A DNA stretch of 54,382 nt from Nemertoderma westbladi (Eukaryota > Xenacoelomorpha > Nemertodermatida > Nemertodermatidae). Every line of letters starts with the position of its first letter. Position 1 is the first letter of the stretch. Under the pieces are notes generated by a model. That model saw only the letters and a program-made list of their open reading frames with translations. It ran no database searches and was not told the DNA's origin. The position numbers and the translations under genes were made by a program. Positions 9,845 through 21,800 of this stretch are shown piece by piece. The stretch covers positions 1-54,382 of the forward strand of contig JAUCBJ010003990.1 of the NCBI GenBank assembly GCA_032718475.1, written 5' to 3'.

Positions 9845-12152
9845 ATAACAGATATAACTTCTGAAATATAGTTGTCTATTGTTCTGGTAAGAACAATAAC
9901 AGATATGAAGTTCTGATTGCAGTGTAGGCAATAAATACAGATTAATATTGTTCTGGTAAGAACAATAACAGATATAGCTTCTGTATTGCGGTAGGCAATA
10001 AAGCTGAAGTACCGGAAACCGGTACCCAGTAGGCCTGACTACCTAACCACCCGGACCGGTACTTACAGCAGTACAGGTACAGCAGTATTATTCGATTTTG
10101 ATAATTATATACCGGTAGGTCTTAATAAGTAATCGGGGACGCCTGGTTTTTATTGGGATTTTACTTATTTCTGTCAGTTTTATTTATTTGTAGGCCAATA
10201 TTGAGCAGAAGGCGTGTAAGCCTGCTCAGATTGTACAGATAATTTGTAGGCTGGACTGTTGTCTGACTGTTGTTAAGTCTGAGGAGATTGTAGTGTGTGT
10301 AGAGCGTATGTCCGAAAAAGTACTAGTTAGGAAAGTAGGGGCTTCCAGTGCTGTGAGGTAAACCCCCTCGAAAGAATAAGTCGTACTACTCGGTTAGAAC
10401 GCATACTAACTAACCATTTCGGAGTCTGCATATACTGTAGTGTATTTAGGCTTGATAGTAGTCTGCCAGCGTTTGGTCTGTACTTTGTTTGTGTAGTCTG
10501 TACGGGTAGCGTAATATTTCTTATTTAGATAATTTGTAGGCTGGATTGTTGTCTGGCTGTTGTTGGGTCTGAAGGGATTGCGGTGTGTGTAGAGTGTATG
10601 TCTGATAAAGTGCCAGTTGGGAACGTAGGGGCTTCCAGTGCTGTGAGGTAAACCCCCTCGAAAGAATAAGTCGTACTACTCGGTTAGAACGCATACTAAC
10701 TAACCATTTCGGAGTCTGCATATACCGTAGTTTGTTTAGGTTTGATAGTAGTCTGTCAGCATTTGGTCTGCATTTTGTTTGAGTAGTCTGTACGCGTAGC
10801 GTAATATTTATTATTCAGAGTTTATGCGATTATTCGCAACATTCATATCCCCAAGTTTATTCCTACAGTAATTGTGCTTGTTATATATACCGTTATAGTT
10901 AAATTAACCCCAGTACTACATCAGGGCTGCTTGGCGTAGGTAAAGACTGGTGATTTTGTGCCCCGGTCACTCCAGCAGATGCAGTGGTTCTTTTAGCTGT
11001 ACAAGTATTTCTAACTGCTGATTATTTGTTGTATAAGTACTTGTACCTAATTTAGGGTTTAGTGTACAGTGCTTTCCGAAGGTAATTAGTGTGTAGGCAG
11101 TATATTTGTGTTGTAAAGTGGTTAATAGGCACGTTGGTTCTGGTAGACCGCGGTAATTAACTTCTAGGTAGGAACACTCCGTGATACATAACGTAGTACT
11201 TATAGCGATACGGCTATAAGTCGTCAGACGGTGGTATTTTTCCCATCTGGACAACGCAGTATATTTACTACTACTTATTATTTTCAAATACCGTAGTACC
11301 CTGTTCGTTGTAATAACCAGATATTCTAACCCTTTGTTAGGCTGGTTTGTAGACTTCTTGTAAAATTACCCTAAAAATTCGTACGTGTAATTTTTGTGTT
11401 TATTTAGAGATTGTAATCTCACCCCGAATTGTACGTAATTTGTAGTAATAAGTAACTTAGGTAAATTAGAATTATTTGTTTTAGTGTCCAACAAGTAGCA
11501 CTTCACTGAGAGCGCACAGCTTCTGTGTAGTGACTCCTTCCCAGAAATAATAACATTTATTTCAAACATTGACAAAAACCCATTAAAACGGGTATATATA
11601 TTATAAATCAACTCAAACCGATTTATAAAATAGTAGGCCTGTCATACATCAATTAGGTCTTAATGTCAGTTGGACTTCTGCTTAAATAACGGTAATCAAG
11701 TAAAGCAAAGTAACCAAGTAACCCCTAAAATTCAGAAATTCAATTATTCTAAAATAATTGACATACCGGTATTTACAATAGGCTTATTATATTTATTTCT
11801 ATAAATTTAGGCTGAAATTATACCGGTATTCTGTAATTAATTCTAGTCAATAATTATACTTATATATACTATAAGTGTAGGCTGTATACCGGTATTCACG
11901 ATAGGCTTATTATATATTTCTATATATTTGTGCTGAAATTATATACAGGTATTCTGTGACAAACCTAGTCTGTAATAATACTTATATATATACTATAAGT
12001 GTATACCGGTATTCTAATATATTGTGTATATATATTAAGTTACACTGAGTAACGATATCAGTAATTAATTACTAGGCTTATAGTTGATACTGAATTATTA
12101 GACTTGCTTTAACTGTAATTATAGCAGTAGGCATTCAACTGTACAATTAAAC
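9845..12152 (+). other. element 1 long 5' leader
   Basis: 2.3 kb between LTR and gag with no long frame. Directly after the LTR come three copies of a motif AACAATAACAGATAT (9841, 9893 and 9960 regions). Then follows a two-copy 290-bp tandem repeat (10241-10820), and from about 11760 an AT-rich zone with repeated TACCGGTAT motifs. A primer-binding site complementary to a tRNA CCA end (TGG...) is not evident next to the LTR. The leader corresponds in order and content to 35761-37973 of element 2. Confidence 0.7.
10241..10820 (+). repeat. 290-bp tandem repeat, two copies, in the element 1 leader
   Basis: Unit 1 is about 10241-10530 and unit 2 about 10531-10820. Both contain AATTTGTAGGCTGGA, TTCCAGTGCTGTGAGG, CGAAAGAATAAGTCG and ACCATTTCGGAGTCTGC at the same spacing. 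The same two-copy arrangement occurs in element 2's leader (37065-37648). Confidence 0.9.
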
Positions 12153-15100
12153 ATGTCTGACACAACACAAACATTGTCAGATAGTCTCTTAGAGGGTGTT
12201 AGAATGAGTTTTAGACTTAGACAGCGTCTTAAAAGGATCTGTGACCAAGATCAAAGTATGGAACATCCCAGACCAAAGTCTAAGTCCCCTCCTACAGAAA
12301 GAAAGGCCATCCCTACCGTAGTAGTGTCAGACCCTAGACTAGTAGAGCACCATAGGTCTATCATAGGCACTAGGGCTCAAGTCAAGCGGGACCAAGAGGC
12401 AGCGAAACAGCAGCAGTACCCGAAACGAGAACTTATTTCTCAACAGCCCGATAGTTCCAGTAGTTCCGATACTGTAGAACTGACACCCGAGCGTGGAGCA
12501 AAGATGGCAGATGCGGTTTATACGGATCCCCTTCTCATTCTTCCAGGGAACGTACTCGCTAGAGTATTGATCGCTTTGGAAGAACATCCAGTCGGTTGGG
12601 CGAGAAGTAAACGATCGACCGGGGACGGTTGTGCGGGATACACGAGGGAGGTCAGTTATGCGGGATATACGGTGGAGGAACTGAAGTCTATTGTCGAGAA
12701 GCAATGGAACTACCCCGGACCCGGACTCACGTTTAACTTATCGGAAGCTGCCTGGGAGGACTTACACAGGATGGGAGTGACAAGAAACACGAGTGATCCA
12801 GCTGTGTGGGAGAGGTCGGCAGCAGAATATGTCCAGGGATTCTTCAGCTCTTTGGAGCGCTTAGAGGAACACCTGTTTCAACAACGGCAAAGACCTCAAA
12901 AGCAGGAAGAGCTGCTTTATCAAGTTCGAGAAAGAATTCTAAGAATCAGACTAATCCTATCGGCCTTTGAGGAAGCTTCGAAAAGAAGCCAAGATACGTC
13001 GTTGCAAGTTGCCGTAAAGACTTGGTTCCAGCGGGTGGGTCTCAAGGTTCAAGAAACAGCCCAGTGGAAATCTCAGCTGGCTGAGCGCTCAACCCATGGA
13101 GAATCAACAGAAGCTACCTTTTCCCAAGTGGAAAGTGAAGCGACAGCAGAGAAACCGCATGAGAGGGACGCTATTGACATCTATCTGTCAGACTATCAAC
13201 GATTTATAGGTGACAAAGAGTTAAGGAGACGGCTAGCTGGACTTCGCCCTAATAGTGAAGAAACCAAATTGGTATTAGACTCGTTAGATGCGGAAATGTT
13301 AGCTGCGAACAAAGCTAAATTTGATGAAAGACTCCGCATCGCTAGGGTCCAAGAAGGGCAACTAAAGAAAAGGATAATAGAAGACAGAAAGAAAATAGCT
13401 GCGGCAGCGGCAGTGGCAGCGGCAGAAGCGGAAAGAAAAGCGGCAGTGGCAGCGGCCGAAGCGGAAAGAAAAGCGGCAGTGGCAGCGGCCGAAGCGGAAA
13501 GAAAAGCAGCAGAGGCAGAGGCAGTGGCAGAAGCAGAACGAAGAGCATCTGAAGAGACCACCCAACTAGAGTTGGAAAATATTCAAGAGAATCAAGACTG
13601 CATAAATAATCAGTTAACAGCTAGTCAAATGCAGATGATAAGTCGATCTAATCCCAAACGACAGGGATTTACATCATCTGATGAAGGCGATACCACCGAT
13701 CCTGAAGGCGGAGGAAATAGATCTCGTCTAAGCAGGCGTAGAAGAATGTCCCACCGTCAGAAATTGCCTGATTTGCCCCCAGCTGTTAGAAGGCAACTAA
13801 CTAACACAGACTTAGGTAGTACAGAACCCACAGACCAAATAATTAAAATAGAAAGACTCCCTACTATAGTAGATGAGCCTGAAATAATTAGGCCTGTTCT
13901 CGAAGCCACCCCTTCGGTGATAGAGACACCTGTACTCCCTGAACCTACCTCTAAATTCCCTCTGCACAGCACTAAGCTACCTGTGCCCCACAGAACCACC
14001 CCTGAAAATGTTCATGTCCTGGACTCCGAGCGAAATATTAATGATTTGTCGCCCGTTGTCCCTCGTCCGCCCGCTACAACGTTGGCGCCTCCCGCTTCGG
14101 CGGTCGAGTGGGTAGATGAGGGACGACGGGAGATGGGTCTCCTGCTCGGGCAGCTGAGGGAACACCATTCTTGCTCCTCTCAGCAGGTCCAGGAGATGGA
14201 GGAGAATGTGCAGCAGTTAAAGGGAACAATTAGAGAGGGTAGGTTAGAGTTGCAAGAAGTGCAGCAAAGTATTGCGTTAGAACGCGACAAACTAGTAAAT
14301 CTCCAAAAGGGTATACCACCACCCCCTGTAACAATGTGTCAACCTGTTAGGTCTGAAGTATTTCATGCGCAAGGTGTGGAGCCTACACGCATCTATACTG
14401 CTAGTGAAGTGGAAACTCCTATAGTAAACCCTATTAAGGGTAATTATAAACCTGTTGACAATGATATTCCATCTAGACTTGATAATAATCCGAGAAATTT
14501 ATATACCGATAACTCAATATTAAATAACACGATGGCCCAAGAAAGTTTTACGCGTCAAATGGCTAGAACCGAAGCCCGTCAAGCGGTAAAGGTGGGAGAG
14601 ATCGTCAAGTTCAATGGAGATGAGATGAAATGGTTACCTTTTAATGAATATTACAAAGATAACATACAGAACTCTGTGCTATCTAACGGAGAAAAACTTA
14701 GATTCCTCATCGAGTGCTTGGAAGGATCTCCCAAGTTAATGGCGTTAAAGTTTATTGGACATCCAGATGGATTAAGACAAGTTTGGGATACCCTAAACAT
14801 CAGGTATGGTAATAGGAATAACATAGCTAGGTATTTGTATGCGAAATTAATGACGCCCCGAAAGTTTCTTAGCAGCGGGATTATAGAGTTTTCCGACGAG
14901 ATTCAGGAGATCTGTAGACAACTAGATTGGTTAGGTAAGTCTCATGAATACCAGAATTCTATGGTTGTAGGAGCCTTAGCATCTACTTTGCCCAAGGGTG
15001 GAGTAGGTACACGCTGGGACAAGAAAGTGTTATATATGATGGAACAACAACGACGAGACCCTACCATGGCTGATCTCATGTCATTCTTAGATGGAGAAGT

Positions 15101-15533
15101 GAAATTACAGCTCCTAAGGCAGTCCAGAGAGAAGACACCGGAAAACAAGGTAAGTGAGAAACCCGTTTCTAGGAGAAAAGTAACACCAGTGTGTTATACA
15201 GACGACGGCGAAAGCCAGGCTTCTCAAGAAGAAGACAGCGGGAAAGACACTGAAAGATCTTATTATGTCAATAAAACGCATAAAGACGTAAGTAAATTCA
15301 AGTCTCGAACCAATGACAGGAGAGAACAGGTAAGAAAAACTCCTCCTACGTCTCCTAAGAGAATTCATGTAAGAAAGCCCGAGGAAAGAACGAGTGTGCA
15401 CAACGTTACCCAAAGTAAGGTAAGTAACATCAAACCAAAATGTGTGCTGTGTGACGGGCCCCACCGTTTAAATGCGTGTGATGAATTCCTGAGGAAATCA
15501 CTAAAGGACAGACGTGAAGGTCATGTGGGATAA
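12153..15533 (+). CDS. element 1 Gag (BEL/Pao), cut off by a frameshift
   Basis: The 1126-residue frame opens with ATG (MSDTTQTLSDSLLEG) and aligns along its length with residues 1 to about 1075 of element 2's polyprotein. Visible parts are an acidic, serine-rich N-terminal region; an Ala/Glu/Lys coiled coil around residues 405-470 built from three 33-bp repeats at 13407-13505; the Pao-type gag homology region (DUF1759-like) from about residue 800, with the block KFNGDEMKWLPFNEYYKD; and the first cysteine knuckle CVLCDGPHRLNAC near the end. One extra base near 15515-15525 (GACGTGAAGGTCATGTGG against the element 2 sequence) shifts it to a stop, separating it from the pol remnant that follows. 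It should form virus-like particles if expressed, but only as inferred from the family. Confidence 0.88.
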   Translation: MSDTTQTLSDSLLEGVRMSFRLRQRLKRICDQDQSMEHPRPKSKSPPTERKAIPTVVVSDPRLVEHHRSIIGTRAQVKRDQEAAKQQQYPKRELISQQPDSSSSSDTVELTPERGAKMADAVYTDPLLILPGNVLARVLIALEEHPVGWARSKRSTGDGCAGYTREVSYAGYTVEELKSIVEKQWNYPGPGLTFNLSEAAWEDLHRMGVTRNTSDPAVWERSAAEYVQGFFSSLERLEEHLFQQRQRPQKQEELLYQVRERILRIRLILSAFEEASKRSQDTSLQVAVKTWFQRVGLKVQETAQWKSQLAERSTHGESTEATFSQVESEATAEKPHERDAIDIYLSDYQRFIGDKELRRRLAGLRPNSEETKLVLDSLDAEMLAANKAKFDERLRIARVQEGQLKKRIIEDRKKIAAAAAVAAAEAERKAAVAAAEAERKAAVAAAEAERKAAEAEAVAEAERRASEETTQLELENIQENQDCINNQLTASQMQMISRSNPKRQGFTSSDEGDTTDPEGGGNRSRLSRRRRMSHRQKLPDLPPAVRRQLTNTDLGSTEPTDQIIKIERLPTIVDEPEIIRPVLEATPSVIETPVLPEPTSKFPLHSTKLPVPHRTTPENVHVLDSERNINDLSPVVPRPPATTLAPPASAVEWVDEGRREMGLLLGQLREHHSCSSQQVQEMEENVQQLKGTIREGRLELQEVQQSIALERDKLVNLQKGIPPPPVTMCQPVRSEVFHAQGVEPTRIYTASEVETPIVNPIKGNYKPVDNDIPSRLDNNPRNLYTDNSILNNTMAQESFTRQMARTEARQAVKVGEIVKFNGDEMKWLPFNEYYKDNIQNSVLSNGEKLRFLIECLEGSPKLMALKFIGHPDGLRQVWDTLNIRYGNRNNIARYLYAKLMTPRKFLSSGIIEFSDEIQEICRQLDWLGKSHEYQNSMVVGALASTLPKGGVGTRWDKKVLYMMEQQRRDPTMADLMSFLDGEVKLQLLRQSREKTPENKVSEKPVSRRKVTPVCYTDDGESQASQEEDSGKDTERSYYVNKTHKDVSKFKSRTNDRREQVRKTPPTSPKRIHVRKPEERTSVHNVTQSKVSNIKPKCVLCDGPHRLNACDEFLRKSLKDRREGHVG
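13407..13505 (+). repeat. 33-bp coding minisatellite in Gag coiled coil
   Basis: Three back-to-back copies (13407-13439, 13440-13472, 13473-13505) encode the 11-residue unit AAVAAAEAERK. Element 2 has a different arrangement with AADAKAA units in the same place, so the coiled coil changes length between copies. Confidence 0.9.
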
Positions 15534-17181
15534 GCGGTTGTGTTATAATTGCCTCAGACGAGGACACCAACGGCGAACCTGTTACTCCGACGCAAGGTGT
15601 GCAAAGTGCGGCGCAAAACATCATATCTTGTTGCACACTGAATTCGAACGAAACAGCCCGAGTCAGGTAAGTGATTCCGAACTACATGTCCAATTCAGTG
15701 ATGTGAACGACACTGACCAAAGTTCTGAGATGGAAGGATTCTATACGGACGAATTCTCCGACGAAGAAGAATCCTGTTACCTGATAAATACCGCAGTGTA
15801 TCGAGCACTTACGTATGAAAAAGACACAGACAGCGAGTTCCCCCTAACTACTTCTGACCGACAACCATCTTGGAAAGCACCAACTTCCAATGTAGGAATC
15901 CGAGAATTTCCCGTAGTGCAGTTAAGGGTCCACGGACCTAAAAGGAGTTATATAGTGAACGCCCTCCTTGACTCCGGTAGCACAGGAACATTCATCGACA
16001 AAGAACTAGCCGAAGACATCTTTGCTGGACAACCCAAGTTCCGAACTAAGTTAAACATGTCAGGAATTATGCAGGTTTGGAAATCTACAGTAATAGCGGA
16101 TTATTATGTAGGTGCGTTGTCCACCCCCCAGGATGAACTAGGAGAACATAGTATAAGGTCAGTAAAAATGGTGGCGATAAAGAACTTCGCTACCAGCCAA
16201 GTAGAACCTTATAACTGGGATGAGGACGATTCCACCCAGCAGCTTAATGTACCTAGATTCAACACAGATTACCCTGGAGTGCAAATACTCATCGGCCAAA
16301 ATGCGCATGAAGCGCTTGAGACATTGGAGAAACGGCCTGCTCAACCGCAACCACTACAAGCCTATGCGGGAAGAACTAGAGTAGGTTGGTACTTTACTGG
16401 CCCTTCCCGTAGAACTCTCACAGAAAGGTTACCAAAAGAACGGGTATACCAAGTAAGTGAATGGGAAGCGGAGAGCAGTGAGGTGGACGACCCAACTGAG
16501 GGAACACCATACTCCTCAGATAATGACGATATTAACTCTAATGTAGATCAATGGAGATATTGCCCCGAGACGATTAATCTAGCCGACATCGCTTCCAGAG
16601 GAGCAACTCCTCAAGAACTGACAGATACTCCAGACTGGTTAGGTGGACCCGACTTCCTAAGTCAAGAAGATGAATGGTCTCCCCATCTTACCACGGCTAA
16701 GATTAGACAAGCCAAGGGAGCGGAGAAAGTCAAACCTAAAACCCGGACGAGTAAATCAAGGTTATTTAAACCCGTGATAGATCTGTCTGTATTACACATT
16801 GCCAGGGACGACGCTGTGGATCTAAACTCCCCCACCTCGAACCGATCTGTTGTGGAGATCAGAGAGAGAGACTGGAGATCTGGAACACCAGACATCTCGC
16901 CGGGACTCTCACCTCTCCTGCCGGGAGCGATGGACCACTATAGATCCTGGAATCGGCTTTGTAAGGCCGTCGTGTATTTGAAGCGATGTTTCTATCGTCA
17001 CTATTCCAGGACGAAGAGGAAACCTGGAATTGTCTTCGAGACACAGCAGCTCAATCGCCCAGTTGGTCGTTTATGTTTACTGGAAAGAGACCGAGAACTG
17101 TCCGGAAACTATGGAAGGCAAGATACTCTTCCCAAGACCACCTCCCTAATCCAACAAACATCTAGGGACTCCCCAGCTTAG
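15514..17181 (+). pseudogene. element 1 Pol remnant: protease kept, RT/RNase H and integrase deleted
   Basis: The 555-codon frame continues the polyprotein after the frameshift. It has zinc knuckles CYNCLRRGHQRRTC and CAKCGAKHH, then the Pao aspartic protease with LLDSGSTGTFID (catalytic D in DSG). After SSDNDDI (about 16535) it jumps to VDQWRYCPETINLADIASRG, which in element 2 lies about 590 residues further on, so the whole RT with YMDD and the RNase H are gone. After KRCFYRHYSRT (about 17015) it jumps again to KPGIVFETQQLNRP, removing the integrase. Both deletions keep the frame. The copy cannot replicate by itself but could be a Gag-protease donor or passenger. Confidence 0.9.
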
Positions 17182-18133
17182 TAGCGTATGGAGTGGGTGT
17201 GTGACCATATTATTTTATATTCTTATTATTTTATATTTATGTATGTATTATTATGTAATTTTATTATAATCGTTTTCTTTAATTTTATTTAGCAGAATGT
17301 TATTTTAGCGATTATTTAGTAGATTAGTGCAATATATATTCGCATTTATTACTTAATTACTTATATATTATATATTTAGTGCGACTGCGAGAAATAATTA
17401 TTTTCTCTTTCCTTACTGTCCGTATTACATTACAAATACGTAACTACAGTAAGATGAAATGTCCGTACTTATCAAAGTACAATAAAGCTCCTACTATATT
17501 CAAGTATTATTGGTAAGTAGAGTATTAGGAATGCAAAATTCAGATCCTCGTGTCTCGGCTAAACCAAGCTCTGGGTAGACCTTGGAAACGACTTGCCTCT
17601 TCTCACTGACATTGCTTCGTGCGATATTGCTCTCATACCGTATATTAAATAATACATATAGTAGCGTGATGTCCCTTTAACAGTAGCGTATAACACAAAA
17701 TAAATATGTTAAACCCTTTGACCATCTGCAATTCTAGTCGATTAAGATATCGCGGCACCCACCGATATACTTGAAAGACAAAATTCTAGAATCAGTGGTT
17801 AACGTCCCCAGACAAGTTCTGGAATAAACTGGTGCCCATCCTAAATATTAATTATTAATATTTACAAAATCTGACAAATTTTAGATCCTTTAAAATTCTA
17901 GTCTATTAAGATATCGTAGCACTTACCGATATTCTTAAAAAGACCAATTTCCTAGAATCAAGGATCCTAGTCCCCAGACATGTTCTGGAATAAAATTGTG
18001 TCTGTTTAATATTAAATAATAAAATTTACGGGAATAAATTTAAATTCATGTTTTAATGAATTTGATAAATTGTCATTTTTATACAATTTATAACATTCCC
18101 AAAATTCCATTAATTAATAGATCATGGGAGCGG
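17182..18133 (+). other. element 1 pol 3' non-coding region, with two-copy repeat
   Basis: AT-rich, no frame. Two diverged copies of a roughly 170-bp unit (about 17705-17835 and 17880-18005) each hold GATTAAGATATCG, ACCGATAT and a small hairpin around CCCCAGACAAGTTCTGG. The region ends with ATCATGGGAGCGG, where element 2 is inserted. Element 2's equivalent is 26788-27723. Confidence 0.75.
18129..18133 (+). repeat. TSD AGCGG, left copy, of element 2
   Basis: AGCGG directly before element 2's TGTTCGCG end; the second copy is 39174-39178. Five-base duplications are normal for BEL/Pao integration. Element 2's own uninterrupted sequence at 26779-26787 (minus strand GGGAGCGGA) confirms the junction. 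Confidence 0.92.
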
Positions 18134-18893
18134 TGTTCGCGCTTTTGAAGACCTTTAGCAGTTTAACCTGCCAAAACTTATATGTCTTTTAGTTAATTAA
18201 AACACCTTTAGCATACGACAATATTTTATGCTAATACGCAAAACATTAGCCGAAGTCAGCCCATGCGCGATCATTCACCCGATGGATCTACACCCGGGAG
18301 ACTGAATTCGGATGCTTGAATTGTATTATTACAGTGTAAGGTTGCAGTGTATACCTAATGTATTATTCGATAGATCGTTAATAATTAATTTCTGACAGAT
18401 ATTATTGGCTTTCGGGAAATATTAACAGTTCCTTTAGGACGTGGCGCTCTATCTATTTAAACAGAACTAGGACTTATACTAAACGCAACGATACTGCTTA
18501 TGATTAAAGTATAAAGCGCATTCTTTAGGAAATGCTTTGTTACCAATCACAATCATACACACTATTCTGCCGACCGTCAGTAAATTTGATCACACTTAAA
18601 GAGAGCAGCAATTGACTCATGTAGTGTCTGCTAAATAACATTAGATTCAATACACACCACATTGATATAAATCGCAATTGTTATGTATAGCCCGTCTCTC
18701 TAACCTGTAGTGTATCAAGAAAATTGGGAAATTTGGGTGATTTATCCGTATTCTCCAAAGGGGCAATATTTCATCAACAAATCTATACAATTAATAACTG
18801 ACGGTAAATAACAGTACAAATAATATGATTAGTGCAGTTAAATTAAGCGAGATTAGTTAGATTGATTAATTAGGTAACAGTTTATACTTTCGA

Positions 18894-21800
18894 ATCCAGT
18901 TTATACTTCCTGGATTAAGGACCCATATACTTGGCTGCAGGGGTATATGGCCTGACCAGGCAGATGGTGATCTACCAATGGCTGGTTAGGAGTAGAGTGT
19001 TCTCATGTCCACTCTGAGGGCACTTCACTGCGACCTGCACCTGGCAGCAAGGGTACAGGGCATGACCCAGCAGATGAGCTGCAACAGCCAATGGTGGGTC
19101 ATGTACGCCAGAGTAGATATGGGTGATGGGCCTCATATCTGACTCCATTGCGACACCCACCCTGTGGAATGGCAAACCAGGGTGTGGTATTTGCCCCGAG
19201 AGCTGACTCGGCAAAAAAGCACCCCCCAACCCCCACTATGGATTACATTAGCAATGCGGAGGTCCGGCCACTAGAGGCCAGTGGAATTACCGGACACAAT
19301 CGGCCTCACAGGCGTCAGTTAACTCCTGACCGGCTGCCTGTCTCACCCCCTACTGGAGAGAGAGCAGCCAACAATTCTTTGAGTCCCTTTCCTGATGACC
19401 TTTCTGGCCCAAACCCTGGGTCACCAGGGAGGCCAGATTGTGATGGGGAGAGGGATTCTGGAGTTGGAGGCTACTCTCATGTTCCACCCCGACCAACAAA
19501 GCCATTGGTGAATCTGAGGCAAGTCACTAGACTAGCCTCAGTAAACACCCTAACACTCGGGTCCCCAATGCGACAAGGTGAGCTGACTGCCTTGGCAGAT
19601 AAGCTTTCTCTTAGCGCAGTGGGTGTTCAAGAGCACCGAATGCAGACTGGACAGACTGATGAGGTTCTGATTAAGGACATGGGGGGCGGTTGGCGACTCG
19701 CCCTCGCGTCAGCAGATGATAGTGGCAATGGTGGAATTGGTCTATTGATGAATCCAACTGCACATGCAGCATTGGACAAAATAGACCAAATCTCTAACCG
19801 CATCATCCGTTGCCACTTCTCATGTTCTGGAAGACTGGCTAAGAAGTTTCCTAAGGTGGTTCTGATTGTGTGCTACTCTCCAACTAGTGTTGCCCCTGTA
19901 GAGGAGGTGGAAAATTTCTACCACAATCTACAAGCAGCAACTGATGGAGTGGATCAGCATGCATTCTTAACATTCCTGGGAGACTTTAATGCAAGTCTGC
20001 ATCAATCACCTACATCGCCCTGGGTCTATAGCAATAGTGTTAACCGAAATTCTGTCCATCTTCAGGATTTTATCTCTGGAAATGGATTGTTTTCGGCTGG
20101 AACCCAGTTCAAGAAGCGAACTGGAAAGCTATGGACTCATAGTGGACCCAGTGGTCACAAGTCCCAGATAGACCATATTCTGTTTCGTAGGAAATACAGG
20201 AGCTCTATACAAGACTGTAATGCATTTACACTTCGACCCTTCTCCAGTGATCACCGCCTTATTGTGGCCAAGGTAAGACTTAGTCTGCGTGCTAGCAGAA
20301 CAACGAAATCTGCCTTGCCACGGCATGACTGGTCCTCTCTGTTGCAACAGCCAAGTGTGAGATCCAGCTTCACACTACAGCTGAGCAACAGGTATGAGGC
20401 TCTTGCCTCTGAGGCGGCAGATCACTGTGAGGGCTATACTGCCTTTACAGAAGCAGTTAAGTTAGCAGCTGCAGAAACAGTTCCTGTATACCCTCGAAAC
20501 AGGAAAAGGGCCCCCTGGACTGACAACAAAATTCAGAAGTGCCGAAATGACCTTCATAAGGCGCAGAAAGAGTCCCGACTCAAACAGACTACAGCGGCCA
20601 AGAATGCAGTTAAAGCTGCATCTAGGTCTCTGAACAGGCAGTACTCTGTTAATCTACAGGAGCTAATAAACCAACAGGTTGATGCCATCAATGATGCTGA
20701 CGACAGCAGGCAATCATCCCAGGCATGGAAATCGATCAATCTGCTTACTGGGCGGAAAAGCCAACCAACCACCAAGGTTAAGGCTGAATCACCAGCCGAT
20801 CGCCTCAATGGTTGGAAAGCCCACTTTGAAAAGCTCCTCAATAATGACAGGGTATTGCCTGATAACTTTATAGAAGTAAAAGTGTCTGAGTCTGTACTCC
20901 CAGATATTCCCATTGGCGATATCTCCTTTGCAGAAGTGAAGGCTGCTGCAAAGAGCATTAAGACCAATCGTGCCAGTGGAGTAGATGGTGTTCCCCCTGA
21001 GGTCTTTAAAATACCTGAGTGTCTAAAGCTCATCTATCCCATCATAGTAGACATGTACCGTACAACAAGAGTCCCACAAGAAATGAAAACAAATAAGTTG
21101 GTGCCAGTTCCCAAGAAGGGCAACCTAACACTCTATGGTTCTTTTCGGGGAATCTCATTGATCTCGATTGCTGCAAAACTATACAATAGAATTCTATTAA
21201 ATCGCATCAGGGATCCCATTGAGAGACTGCTACGTGGAAATCAGAATGGGTTCCGTAAAGGTCGTGGGACCATGGAGCCCATTTTGGCACTTAGAAGGAT
21301 AATTGAAGAGTTATCAAAAAAGAAAGACAGGCATCTGGCTGTTATCTTTGTTGACTTCTTCAAGGCCTTTGATTCAGTCTCTCGCTCACGTATGTTCAGC
21401 ATACTTTCATTATATGGGATTCCTGATGAAATTATTGCAGCAATCAGATCAGTATACGATGGTTCGACAACATTTGTGTCTACTGTTGACGGTGACACAG
21501 AACCATTTGAAGTGTTATGGGGCGTCCTCCAAGGAGACACACTTGCACCATTCTTGTTCATTATTGTGGTTGACTATGTTCTACGCATGTCCTTAGATCA
21601 TCATAATGATGATGGGGTGATGATAACTCCACCTACTGGCTCCAGAAGTCGAGGAAATCCTGCCAAGTACCTAACTGATCTAGACTTTGCTGATGACTTA
21701 GGAGTACTCTCAGAATCATTAGAGGGAGCCCAGCGGCTCCTCAGCTCATTAGAACATGCTGCTTCTAGTGTTGGTCTTTTTATTAACTCCAGAAAGACCA

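Noticed and set aside
13196-13565. Minus-strand frames of Ala/Ser/Leu/Phe-rich composition opposite the Gag coiled coil
   Set aside because: They are mirror products of the 33-bp GCGGCAGTGG-type coding repeat and have no independent support.
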